A DNA stretch of 64,000 nucleotides from Syngnathus acus (taxonomy: Eukaryota > Chordata > Actinopteri > Syngnathiformes > Syngnathidae), in assembly GCF_901709675.1 (NCBI RefSeq), contig NC_051095.1, positions 25,835,956 through 25,899,955 on the forward strand, written 5' to 3'. Shown piece after piece: positions 54,601 through 64,000 of the stretch. The notes below the pieces were generated by a model. The model did not search any database. It worked only from the letters and a program-made list of their open reading frames with translations, and had not been told where the DNA came from. The position numbers were made by a program, and so were the translations under genes. Numbering within the stretch: the first letter of the stretch is position 1; each line of letters begins with the position of its first letter.

Positions 54601-56235
54601 ATAGGGGTGACCTGATGGAAACTAACAAATCTAATAAATTAAAACGTTAGCAATTGTGAGGACACGACCTGTTCAAACACATAGCAGCATGCAATTTTGG
54701 AATAGGATTTTGCTATGCCATAATTTTAATCTGTAACAGCTTGAGCAACATCAATATATATGTTAAAGTTAGAAGAACCCATTATTATGGCTAAGTATGA
54801 TTATGTGTTAAGTGTATCCTTACTAGACAAGATATGTTATTAATGTTGCAATGTTTTATCCAACCTGTATTTAACATTTGTGTTCCATCTATACATGAAT
54901 GTATTAAGTTGAGAGGAGAGTTAATAGTGAAAGAATGAGCAAAATAGGAAACAGCAGCAGAGAACAGTCATGCGCAATGGTTGCTGTTTTGAGCAAGGAT
55001 GCCAAGGCAACCAGAGGTTCCCAGCTGAAAGTCAGGTGAAGATTGCGCAACCCTCACATATCAGCTGAGAAATCAGCTGAGACAGCATTAAAATATCTGC
55101 TGAGAAATCCGCTGAGACAGCATTAAAATATCAGCTGGAAAATCAGCTGAGATCATGCATTCCTAGCATACCAGGCATTCCAGACATTCCACACATTCCG
55201 ATGAGGTAATGCCAGAGGAGCTGACGAGCCTATAAAAGCTTGGCTTCGGAGGAGAGAAGGGCTCTTCCTGGTCAGGGCGATGGCCCTGACGCTGCCCGGA
55301 GAACGCCATTTAGATGACGATGGATTTTTCATTCTTTTTGAGATTGGACCAAAATCTATTAAAATGAATTTCCAGAGTCTTCGAATTGGACTCTGTCAAA
55401 TTTTAAGCTTCGAATTGGACTTTATCAAATTTTAAGCTTCGAGGAAGGCAGAGGAGACAGCCGCTTCTGGCAGCAAGGGGAAGACGGCAATGTAACGGCG
55501 TTGGCTAATCTCATCGGCAGACCTTTCCTCTTTTTAAACAGAATTTGGATTTTGGAACAAAGGAGCACTGATCACTCGACTTGTTCAACCAAATAGCATT
55601 TTAAACCTTTTGTCTCCTCTTTTTTTCTGAGATTGGTGAGTGGAATTATTGTTGTTTGTTCGACTTGTAATTCTTTTTCTTGTCTTTTCATTAAATTTCT
55701 TCTTAATCCTTAATTCGGTTATCGATTATTTCGTATTAACTATGTTGAGCATGGCTTTATATGCTGTAATTAGAACTTTAAATGTTCTTTATTTCCCTAT
55801 CATAGTCATTCTTTAAATCCGTTCAATTCTTTTTAAAGTGAAGACAGCTTTAATCCTTAACATAACATATTGTCAGATCTGGTTCGAAATAGTTATCTTA
55901 AACTCAGCTAGGGCGAATGCGCGCTAGTGTAAATAACGAATCCCTGAGGTCTTAACAAAGACATCTAAATATATCCGAGATTTAACAAAAGCCCCAAATC
56001 AGAAGAGAGCCATCAGTAGGGTGCGGTCATTCTGATGACGTGTCTCGACCTTAGTTACTCTGCACGAGCGTCACTTGACTTTAAAGGGATTGGCGTCATA
56101 AAAAGATGAGATTGATTCCTTCAGAATTAATTTAATAAAGGTGGTTAGCAACTCGGACGAGTCTCTTCACCCCCGGCTTGTTTAACCCTTTAATGGGAAG
56201 TCGGTCGCTTAAATATAATAAGTGCAGATTTGACA

Positions 56236-58527
56236 GATCGAAGCCACACAGCTGCTGGCTGACCAGGTAACAGACATGGAGAGAAAACTACCAAACTCAC
56301 TGATCATTGTTTTGGGTGATTTTAATAGAGCGAACCTCACTCTCAAACTCCCCAAATACAGACAGCACATAACATGTCCCACCAGAGGGACACGGACACT
56401 GGACCACTGCTACTCCATAATAAAGGACGCATACCACTCTGTGCCCCGTGCAGCTTTAGGACTCTCGGACCACTGTCTACTTCATCTGATCCCAACCTAC
56501 AGGCAGAAATTAAAAACGTCTAAGCCTGTGGTGAGGACTGTTAGGAAATGGACAATGGAGTCAAAGCAGAACCTCCAAGCCTGCTTTGACTGCACCGATT
56601 GGGGTGTTTTTGAAGCTGCAACTTCAGAATTGCATGAATTCACCGATACTGTGACATCATACATTATCTTTTGTGAGGACTTGTGTGTGCAGACTAAGAC
56701 CTTCTGCACACACAACAACAAAAAAACGTGGCTTAAACCAAACCTCAGGATGCTGCACAAAGCCAAGGAGGAGGACTACAGGAGTGGGGACCGGGACCTG
56801 TTCAGGCAGGCCAGGAACACACTGAACCAAGACCTCAGGAAAGCCAAGAGGTGCTATGGGGAGAGCTTGGAGAGACACCTCTCTGCCAATCCTGATCCCT
56901 CAACAATGTGGAAAGGCCTGCAGAGCATCACGGGCTTCAAGAAACCAACTCCCCGCCCTGTGGAGAACCCAAGGCTTGCAAACCAGCTAAACAGTTTTTA
57001 CTGCAGGTTTGAACGGTCCACCCACACAACAGGACCTCCTGCATCACAATCAACATACATACCTCCCCCCACAACCCCCCTGTTCACACCTCCATCGTTG
57101 TTATCACCTACTCTCTCGCTTTCAGAAGCCGCGCCCGCACTTCAGTTCCGCGAGGAGGAGGTGTGTCAGATGTTCCGTAGACGATATGTCAGGAAGGCAC
57201 CAGGCCCAGACGGCGTGTCGCCCTCCTGCCTGAAAGTCTGTGCTGAACAACTGGCACCCACTTTTGCACGGATCTTCAACCATTCCCTGGAGCTGTGTGA
57301 GGTGCCCTCGTGCTTCAAAAGCTCCACCATCGTACTGGTGGCCAAGAAGCCCGCCATCATAGGTTTGAATGATTATAGACCTGTCGCCCTGACATCTGTG
57401 GTCATGAAATCCTTTGAGAGGCTAGTTTTGAGCTACCTGAAGGACATCAAGGCCCCCCTGCTCGACCCCTTGCAGTTTGCCTACCGGGCAAACAGGTCGG
57501 TGGACGATGCGGTCACCATGGGACTGCACTACATCCTGCGCCACCTAGACACCCCAGGGACGTACGCCAGGATCCTGTTTGTGGACTTCAGCTCAGCGTT
57601 CAACACCATCGCTCCCGACATCCTCCACCAGAAGCTCATTCAGCTCGCGGTGCCTGCCTCCACCTGTCAGTGGATCACCAGCTTCCTGACCAACAGGAGA
57701 GAGCATGTGAGGCTGGGGACCATCACATCCGACACCCGGACCACCAGCACTGGCGCCCCCCAAGGGTGCGTTCTCTCCTCACTGCCCTTCTCTCTCTACA
57801 TCAACGATTGCTCCTCAGGCGACTCTTCTGTGAAGCTCCTGAAGTATGCGGACGACACCACTCTCATCGGACTGATCCGGGAAGGTGACGAGACTACGTA
57901 CAGACAGGAGGTGGAGCGTCTGGTCCACTGGTGCAGCCAAAACCACCTGGAGCTGAACCCACTCAAGACCGCAGATGACACTGGACTTCAGTAGAGACCC
58001 TTCGCCACTACCACTCCTCACCATCCTCAGTAATGCTCTTCCCACAACATACACCTTCAACTTCCTGGGATCCACAATCTCCCGGGACCTGAAATGCATC
58101 GGCCACATAGACTCTGTCCGGAAGAAGGCCCAGCAGAGGTTGTACTTTCTGAGACAGCTCAGGAAGTTCAGCTTGCCACAGCAGCTGCTGAAGACCATCT
58201 ACACTGCCATCATCCAGTCTATCCTCTGCACCTCCATCCGTCTGGTTTGGATCGGCCACCAAACAAGACAAGCACAGACTGCAACGGACAATCAGGACTA
58301 CGGAAAAGATAATCGGGACCAACCTCCCATCTATCCAAGACTTGTATCTGTCCAGGACCAGGAAACGTGCAAGTAACATCTCTACAGACCCTTCTCACCC
58401 AGGTCACAGTCTGGTCGAACTACTCCCCTCCGGACGGCGTTACATAGTGCTGTACGCCAAAACCAGCAGACACAGATACAGCTTCTTTCCCCAGGCTATC
58501 GCTCTGATGAACTCACACCTCTCATAG
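56236..58527 (+). pseudogene. LINE endonuclease end and reverse transcriptase
   Basis: The main frame runs to 57994: IIVLGDFNRANLTLK, LGLSDHCLL (endonuclease end), RKAPGPDGVSPSCLK, NDYRPVALTSVVMKSFERLV, ILFVDFSSAFNTIAPD, TGAPQGCVLSSL and KYADDTTLIGLI (RT active site YADD intact). A frame change near 57965-57995 leads to FNFLGSTISRDLKCIGHIDS and KKAQQRLYFLRQLRKFSLPQ, another near 58250, and the end is LLPSGRRYIVLYAK … IALMNSHLS and stop at about 58527. At least two frameshifts make it inactive. It is more decayed than the copy at 8224. Confidence 0.9.
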
Positions 58528-58859
58528 AGTCTCAGAGACATCCCTGGGCAATAATATCCTGTTCTTGCCACTTAAATGTTGTTAGTCACCTGAATGTTGT
58601 GAGTCACTCAAATGTTGTACAGAGGCTGAGATCAACCGGAGTCAAATTCCTTGTTTGGCATGCACAAACTTGGCCAATAAAGCTGATTCTGATTCTGATC
58701 TGTTCTACTCCGTTTTCTCAAGGACTCTATAAGATAATTAGAGGACATGATAATTCTGCTGAAAAACTCATAGGTAAACAAAAAAATAAAATTAAACGTA
58801 CAAAAATTCTTGAGATATAAAATTAATAAAATAACTGTAATGTGTTACACTACGAGACA

Positions 58860-59000
58860 ATACAGTAATCCCTCGCTACATCGTGCTTCATCTATCGCAG
58901 CATCGGTGCATCGTGGAGTTTTCTGAAAACAAATATTGCGGATATATTTGGTCCATCGCGGCTTTTTGCGGTGTTACTTCGAGCGCGGGGCTTTGTCTGC
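58860..59000. mobile_element. Tigger-like MITE left end
   Basis: tacagtaatccctcgctaca followed by tcgcag/tcgcgg motifs is a familiar TA-flanked terminal sequence. A similar end in opposite orientation, gcgaaaaacaagggatcactgta, lies at 63530-63552. Whether the two belong to one element is uncertain. Confidence 0.5.
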
Positions 59001-59224
59001 CCATATGACTTTACAGCACAATATTGGCAGGTCGAGGAGATGAGACCAGTGGGAACATGTTGATCCGTATTCTTGCCACTGATTGGCTTGGAGTTGTAAG
59101 AGCAGCTTTAACCAGGCTTTATCTCAATCTCCTGTTACGTATCCACTCCACTTCGTTTGTGACAGCAGAATCAGCAGCATCTCTGATTTGCACTTCGTTT
59201 TTTTGTCACAAATGAGGCACGACA

Positions 59225-59850
59225 ACCAAATGCAACATGGGCTCTTTATTTGGGGAAGGTTAAGGTAAACAAGGAGGCAAGCTGACGAGCCGGTCAGTGA
59301 GCTCGAGTCATGCGCGATCGAACCAGAAGGGCATATCAAGCTTTTTAAAGCTATTTAAAAAGTATTTAAAGCTACAATAAATATTTCAAAAGTATAATAA
59401 AATCAGCTGGTCAGCATGGCAAGAGCATTGCCGTTGCACCTTTATGCTTTAAAATGACGAGCGGGTCAGTGAGCTTGCGTCGTGCGGGCATCTCGTAAAA
59501 CAGCGGGTCAAGCAAACGAGAATCAGGTGGCAAGCGTGCGTGTCAAAGCAGACAAAACGGTGAGGACTAATGGTTAGCAATTCCGTATTGGCCACGTGCG
59601 CCTCAGAGGTCTGGCGTGGAGGGCGCAAGCGCAGACGTGACACAGCCGCGTAAGAAGGAAAAATGCACCGCCGTGCAGAAACAGTCGGACAACGGCAGTG
59701 AGCGCAACCGCGCACGTAGGAAAAAAGCACTGCCGCCCACGGTTTGGGACAGTGGCCGGCAATGAGCACTAATAGCATGTTCCTCTGAGAAATGTGCGGG
59801 ATCCCCTTGTGCTGGGCTGCGGGGCGGGTCAGCAATTTTTATTACCATTC
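59225..59850. repeat. Diverged direct repeat, copy 1
   Basis: Aligns loosely with 62135-62760. Shared runs include aagcactgccg, gtgtcaaagcagac, aacgg(t/c)gaggact and tttggg/ttcgggaca stretches. The orientation and spacing might suit old LTRs of an element on the minus strand, but the interior holds a LINE and a hAT instead. Family not recognised. Confidence 0.45.
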
Positions 59851-59927
59851 ATCTTTTAAAAAAAATTGAACAGTTTTTACCAGTCTGTGATTTTACAACT
59901 AGTTATCAGTTTGTTGTGGAGCCTATA

Positions 59928-60840
59928 AAGTCAAAGTCAGCTTTATTGTCAATCCCTTCATATGACAAGACACACAAAGAAACCGAAATTCCGTTTCCTC
60001 TATCCCACGGTGACGAGACATACAAGTAGACGACACAAAATAAAAACAAGAAGGCACAAACAATAAATAATAAATACAAAATAATAAATAAATAAAATGA
60101 GCGATGAATAAATAATAAACCAATAACCCAATAAATAAGAGGAGCAAAACTGAGCCAGTGTGCATACAGCAGACAGTAAGCATAGCGCAAAGAACAGGAC
60201 GCTACGCAGAAAGGGGGAGCGAGTTCAGGATCCTAACAGCCTGGAGTATGAAGCTGTTGGAGAGTCTGGTGGTGCGGGAGCGCAGGCTCCTGTACCGCCT
60301 CCCAGAGGGCAGAAGATCAAACAAAGAGTGAGCGGGGTGACTCACATCACTCACAATCTTGGTCGCCTTGCGGGTGAGATGGGAGGTGTAAATGTCCTTC
60401 AAGGAGAGGAGAGAACCACCAATAGTCTTACCAGCCGTTTTCACTATGCGCTGCAGGGCCTTCAAGTCGTAGTCAGTGCAGCTGCCACCCCAAACAGCAA
60501 TACAGCTGGAGAGGACGCTCTCAATGGTGCCGCGGTAAAATGCAGTCATGACGGCCGGAGGAGCGCCCGCTCGCCTGAGTTTCCGAAGGAAGTACAGGCG
60601 GCGCTTGGCCTTCTTCGCCAGTGATGCGGTGTTGGTGGACCAGGAGAGATCCTCACTGATGTGCACCCCCAGGAACCTGGCGCTGCTCACTCTCTCCACC
60701 ACAGCACCGTCGATGGTCAGCGGCAGGTGTTAGGCGTGACCCTTCCGGAAGTCAACAACAATCTCCTTGGTCTTGTCGACGTTCAGCAGGAGGTTGTTGT
60801 CCCTGCACCACGTGGTCAGAAGGTCAACCTCCAGCCTCAT
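59928..60840 (-). mobile_element. 5'-truncated LINE, minus strand
   Basis: Same family as 16738-17365. The 3' tail agtcaaagtcagctttattg lies at 59928, and the coding region runs from 60840 to 60202: LLTTWCRDNNLLLNVDKTKE (RT end), a TAA after GHA, then VERVSSARFLGVHISEDLSW, AKRRLYFLRKLRRAGAPPAV and LFDLLPSGRRYRSLRSRTTR, ending LPLSA. It is cut at 60840 at the hAT boundary. One in-frame stop is visible. Confidence 0.9.
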
Positions 60841-60844
60841 AGTG

Positions 60845-61894
60845 CAGGGGTGGCCAACCAGTCAGAGACTAAGAGCCACATTTTTTACTGTGTCATCGCA
60901 AAGAGCCACATCATACACATGAGCACACATGAACATCCCCCCCACACACACACGCACACACACACATGCACACTCACACGCACACACACAAACGCGCGCG
61001 CACACACACACACACACCTCTGCTCAGCCAAATTTATTGTGTGACATTATCACGTCACGCACCAACATGATAATGACAAATTGACTCCTACAGTACTAAA
61101 ACCACAGACCAAAGACCACATTTTCAACAATGAACATTGTGTGCATTGTCTCACACAGACAAACTCTCAGTTCAACAAATTCCACAGACAAAAATATAAC
61201 AAGTTTTTTCACTTACTATGTGTGGCGGGACAGACCATTCGTTTTAGTTTGTCGTTTTCAGGAGACAAGATTTCAATAACGTCACTGAGGCATTTTTTAA
61301 CGAACTCCACTTCATTGTATGGCTTTTTAACCCATGCAATGTTCCAAGCCAGTTGAAACAATGCAAGCGTGACAGTCTCTGAGTGCTTCGTAATTTTTTT
61401 GAAAAACTGTACCTATTTTTCTGCCTGACTTTTCAAAGTGTCCAAATTTGTGCTTGCGAAATTCAGTCCCTTTTGGAAAGTCCTTATCGATATTGGCATG
61501 AAGTGAGCTGAAGTGGCGCTGAACATTTGAAGCTTTTAAATGCGCTAATGACGTCCGACATATCAGGCAGAATGGCTTGCCATTGCGTTCAACAAAAAAC
61601 AACTTTAACTCTGTTAAAAACGTCCTGTGTTCATTGTCATATATTTGTTTAGCTGTGCATTTTTTCCTTGCCATTTTGAGAGCGAAATTGACACTCCTCA
61701 AATGGGTTTGACCCTCCTCCTTTGCGGGATTTCACCTCACGCGCATGCGCGTTTGACCAAAATACCATATTGAACTCAAGCGAAGCAAATACGCACAAAA
61801 AATAAACACAAATGTTGATATGAACGTAAAAGAGCCGCATGAAACCAGCCATAGAGCTGCATGCGGCTCGCGAGCCGCGGGTTGGCCACCCCTG
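60845..61894 (-). mobile_element. hAT, internally deleted sister of the 32-kb copy
   Basis: Ends caggggtggccaacc (60845-60859) and ggttggccacccctg (61880-61894), the same as the element at 32232-42148. Flanks tcatagtg (60837-60844) and ctatagtg (61895-61902) match at 6 of 8 positions. It keeps the CA-rich end and only the first exon-like part of the transposase, so it is non-autonomous. Confidence 0.9.
61327..61701 (-). pseudogene. hAT transposase N-terminal fragment with intact BED finger
   Basis: 124 codons, MARKKCTAKQIYDNEHRTFL, KPFCLICRTSLAHLKASNVQ, RHFSSLHANIDKDFPKGTEF. After a frameshift near 61420 comes a QLAWNIAWVKKPYNEVEFVK region. The finger Cys and His residues are all present. 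No catalytic region follows because of the internal deletion. It is close to the fragment captured at 45034. Confidence 0.88.
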
Positions 61895-61902
61895 CTATAG
61901 TG

Positions 61903-62134
61903 TATACAAGGCGTTGACAGTCATAATGGCCCTCCAAAGGAAACTATGACTACGATGCGGCCCGTGAGTTTGACACTCCTGCTCTAGAGCGAATTCTCCC
62001 TGTACACGCTCTTACAATGATACCGCCACTCCCACCTACTGCCGTAGATGTCTAATTACCCTTTAATCTAGCAGAGCCAAAATAATCATATTCCCCGGGG
62101 TCACAAGCACCCCACTATTTAAGAAGGACTGCCC
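61903..62134. other. Non-coding, with a hAT-like end
   Basis: cggcccgtgagtttgacactcctg near 61957-61980 resembles the right end of a hAT whose left end would read caggggtgtcaaactcac. No partner is seen. Confidence 0.4.
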
Positions 62135-62760
62135 TAGCATCACTGCGGACAAGCGCAGGAAGCGTGGCAGCCAGCTTGTCACGAGCAAGGCAGGAAAACC
62201 ATGTGCAACACTGACTGTTTACTTCGGGAAGGCTCGAATGCCAGCAGAGCAGGTTCACGAGTCAACTGACGAACCAGTCAGCGAAGTCGCGTCATGTGGG
62301 GTGGCATGTCGTTACACAGCGGATCAGGCAAACGGGAATCAGCTGGAAGGCGTGCGAGTGTCAAAGCAGACGAAACGGCGAGGACTGACGGACAAACAGG
62401 TGGTGGCGATCAGCGCCGATTAACACACGCAGTTCTGTATTGACCCCCGAGGTCTAGTGCCGAGCGTGACAGCCGGCCAGCAGGGCGAGAGCGGAGACGT
62501 GCTGTGCAGAAAGAATCTGGACAGCAACAATGCGCAGGGCGTGTCTCTGAGCAATGTGCTTCACTGAGGGGACAAGCGCGGGGTGCGTGGATGGCTGCCG
62601 CGCATGTCGGAAAAAAGCACTGCCGTCCAGGATTCGGGACAACAGCAGTGAGCCCTGATAGCGTGGGGCTTGCCACTGAGCAATGTGCGTCACTGCAGAT
62701 GTGAGTGAGTTCAAGCGCAGGAGGCGGTAGCTGGCCACGCACACCAACCGGTGCAGAAAT
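62135..62760. repeat. Diverged direct repeat, copy 2
   Basis: Partner of 59225-59850. GC-rich, with no coding motif in any frame. Confidence 0.45.
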
Positions 62761-62901
62761 ATCACGTGTCTGTTCTTTTATTTACTGTAAATGTACAATA
62801 CATGCACGGAACAGTGTGGGAATGGTTATTAAGGGAATAAGAAAGGTTTATGTAGCGTAAAGGTATTGGGGAGGGTTTAAAAAGCTTTAATATTGTGCAC
62901 C

Positions 62902-63220
62902 AGCTCAGTGGCCTAGTGGTAGAGTGTCCGCCCTGAGACTGGAAGGTTGTGGGTTCAAACCCCGGCCGGGTCATACCAAAGACTATAAAAATGGGACCCA
63001 TTGCCTCCCTGCTTGGCACTCAGCATTAAGGGTTGGAATTGGGGGGTTAGATCACCAACTGATTCCCGAGCGCGGCACCGCTGCTGCTCACTGCTCCCCT
63101 CTCCCCCAGGGGATGGATTAAAATCACACGGGGATGGGTTAAATGCAGAGGACAAATTTCACCACACCCAGGTGTGTGTGTGACGATCATTGGGACTTTA
63201 ATCTTTAATCTTTAATCTTT
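62902..63220 (+). repeat. tRNA-derived SINE, copy 2
   Basis: agctcagtggcctagtggta head with B-box ggttcaaaccc, body nearly identical to 49151-49450, and a longer tail of tttaatc repeats. The head is longer here than in copy 1, giving a fuller 5' end. Confidence 0.92.
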
Positions 63221-64000
63221 ACTGAACCACAATGAAACAGGAGATTCATGCGCAACTCTGACTCATTTTGGTTTCGTTATGCATGATGTCCCCTGGGTTA
63301 CTGGAGTGTGGTAATTCTGAGATTGGACGCTTTGGATTTCTCAGCAAGGTAAAGCACACTTTCAAGTGAATTACAATACACCCATGCCCTCTAGCAGGCA
63401 ACAAGAAACACTATGAGTTGGAAATTTCAATACATTGGTATTTAAATTTCTAAATGAAGATTATAATGTATCTACTTGTACTTCGCAGATTTTTTTTTTT
63501 CATGGGTGATTCCAGAATGCATCTCCCGCGAAAAACAAGGGATCACTGTACATGTCTCAACGTACAGAACGACTCATGGCTTTGAATATCCTGATTGAAC
63601 CTACGACACACATCAAAGTCATGGCACAAATAGACATCACATCCGTAGTTTAGTAGTATTTGAGACAGCAACATTCTGAAAAGCTAAAAAAGTGAACTAC
63701 CAGAATGGATTCATATGGGTAATGTTGAAATGTATAAATGACTTACCTTTATGTATAGTTTTCAAAAAGATATTACAAATGGGCTACTACCCGCAAGGCA
63801 AAAAGTATAAATAAAAGATAGATCCTATGTTATTAATGTGGACTTGAATCTATTGAACATTCCTATTTTACTGGATTATGATCAGGAAATCCAAGAAAGA
63901 CAGTGGAATGAGTAGACATGACGTTACCAGGCCTCAGTGTAACATGATTATCATCATGAAAGAGAACAATGGTATTGAAATTCTAGAACTGATGGGAAAA
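63221..64000. other. No gene recognised; MITE end at 63530-63552
   Basis: AT-rich non-coding DNA. The only structure is the terminal sequence gcgaaaaacaagggatcactgta, mirrored at 58862. Confidence 0.4.

Larger units (their letters stand above)
48623..56235 (+). mobile_element. Long solo LTR (1.76 kb net), interrupted by the lectin-bearing composite
   Basis: Ends TGTCAAGAGG and …ATTTGACA form a TGTCAA/TTGACA pair. Flanks aatc (48619-48622) and gatc (56236-56239) match at 3 of 4 positions, and removing the LTR restores the LINE reading frame. The LTR itself is 48623-48755 plus 54609-56235. A TATA-like ctataaaag lies at 55231. Copy 1 at 12046-14110 is contiguous across the site where the composite inserted here, which confirms the insertion. 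Family unknown; no internal region survives. Confidence 0.82.
42610..58699 (+). mobile_element. L2/Rex1-like LINE, single copy split by nested insertions
   Basis: The 5' end lies at 42610 and the 3' end at 58699, after caataaagc and tgattctgattctgat repeats. The 10-bp TSD ctgttctact is exact on both sides (42600-42609 and 58700-58709). The coding sequence is in three segments: 42610-43199, 48504-48622 and 56236-58527. These join in register once the ZMYM1-like hAT (43208-48495) and the solo LTR (48623-56235) are removed. At the second junction the residues read ARA, I, EATQLLADQV in frame. Confidence 0.9.

Noticed and set aside
48748-54608. Two independent hAT insertions on each side of a resident lectin gene
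   Set aside because: That would not explain why the outer flanks share an exact 8-bp TSD, why the inner flanks also match, or why the LTR is continuous across the unit.
62902-62980. Genuine tRNA gene
   Set aside because: The tRNA-like head is followed by a conserved SINE body and LINE-like tail and recurs at 49151, so it is a SINE. The anticodon arm is not well formed.
58860-63552. A single 4.7-kb Tigger-like element spanning both similar ends
   Set aside because: The first dozen bases agree, but subterminal sequences differ and no transposase lies between; treated as two separate fragments.

Overview
The window looks like a transposon-rich stretch of a teleost fish genome. Almost everything recognisable is mobile-element DNA of kinds typical of fish: Jockey-superfamily (L2/Rex1-like) LINEs with short repetitive 3' tails, Tc1-type transposons, several hAT families with 8-bp target duplications (TSDs), a Ty3/gypsy chromovirus, an endogenous retrovirus and tRNA-derived SINEs. 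There are no bacterial-type operons. One intron-containing host-type gene can be assembled, a small secreted C-type lectin (coding span 52412-53573).

Layout. 1-1150: a LINE on the minus strand running off the left edge. 1996-2697: a dispersed repeat and a minisatellite. 2699-7424: a decayed, internally deleted Ty3/gypsy chromovirus (gag, protease, RNase H, integrase, chromodomain), split by a giant palindrome made of two inverted LTR-like arms (4883-5919) and a 450-bp insert. 7419-12043: a Tc1 transposon split by a full-length LINE with an uninterrupted 1001-codon ORF (minus, 8224-11229). 12046-14110: a long LTR-like repeat. 14147-15153: a second Tc1, truncated. 15156-32230: mostly non-coding, with LINE tails, two hairpins carrying hammerhead-ribozyme-like cores (near 20340 and 26150), an R2-like endonuclease fragment, Tigger/pogo-like MITEs and hAT remnants.

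32232-42148 is one hAT element (terminal inverted repeats and TSD ctctgtatac-type ends, exact 8-bp TSD ctgtatac). Nested in it are a young retrovirus-like element (32755-39600, LTRs that read as identical, 5-bp TSD, tRNA-Phe primer site, decayed genes) and a solo LTR (40865-41485, 5-bp TSD).

42610-58699 is a single LINE copy with a 10-bp TSD at its two ends, blown apart by nested insertions. First comes a ZMYM1-like hAT (43208-48495), itself hit by a non-autonomous hAT (44634-46052). Then comes a 1.76-kb solo LTR (48623-56235), which was in turn invaded by a composite structure (48756-54600): two copies of one non-autonomous hAT flanking 3.3 kb that holds the whole C-type lectin gene. The outer flanks of the composite share a perfect 8-bp TSD, and its two inner flanks share another (7/8). 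That pattern implies the lectin segment arrived as a unit, by recombination of a circle or by macro-transposition of a duplicated unit.

58710-64000: MITE ends, a diverged pair of direct repeats, a truncated LINE on the minus strand, a deleted copy of the 32-kb hAT family, and a second copy of the SINE found at 49151.

The genes do not form a pathway. The biology here is transposon stratigraphy, with one apparent gene capture. All calls come from reading the sequence; no database search was possible.
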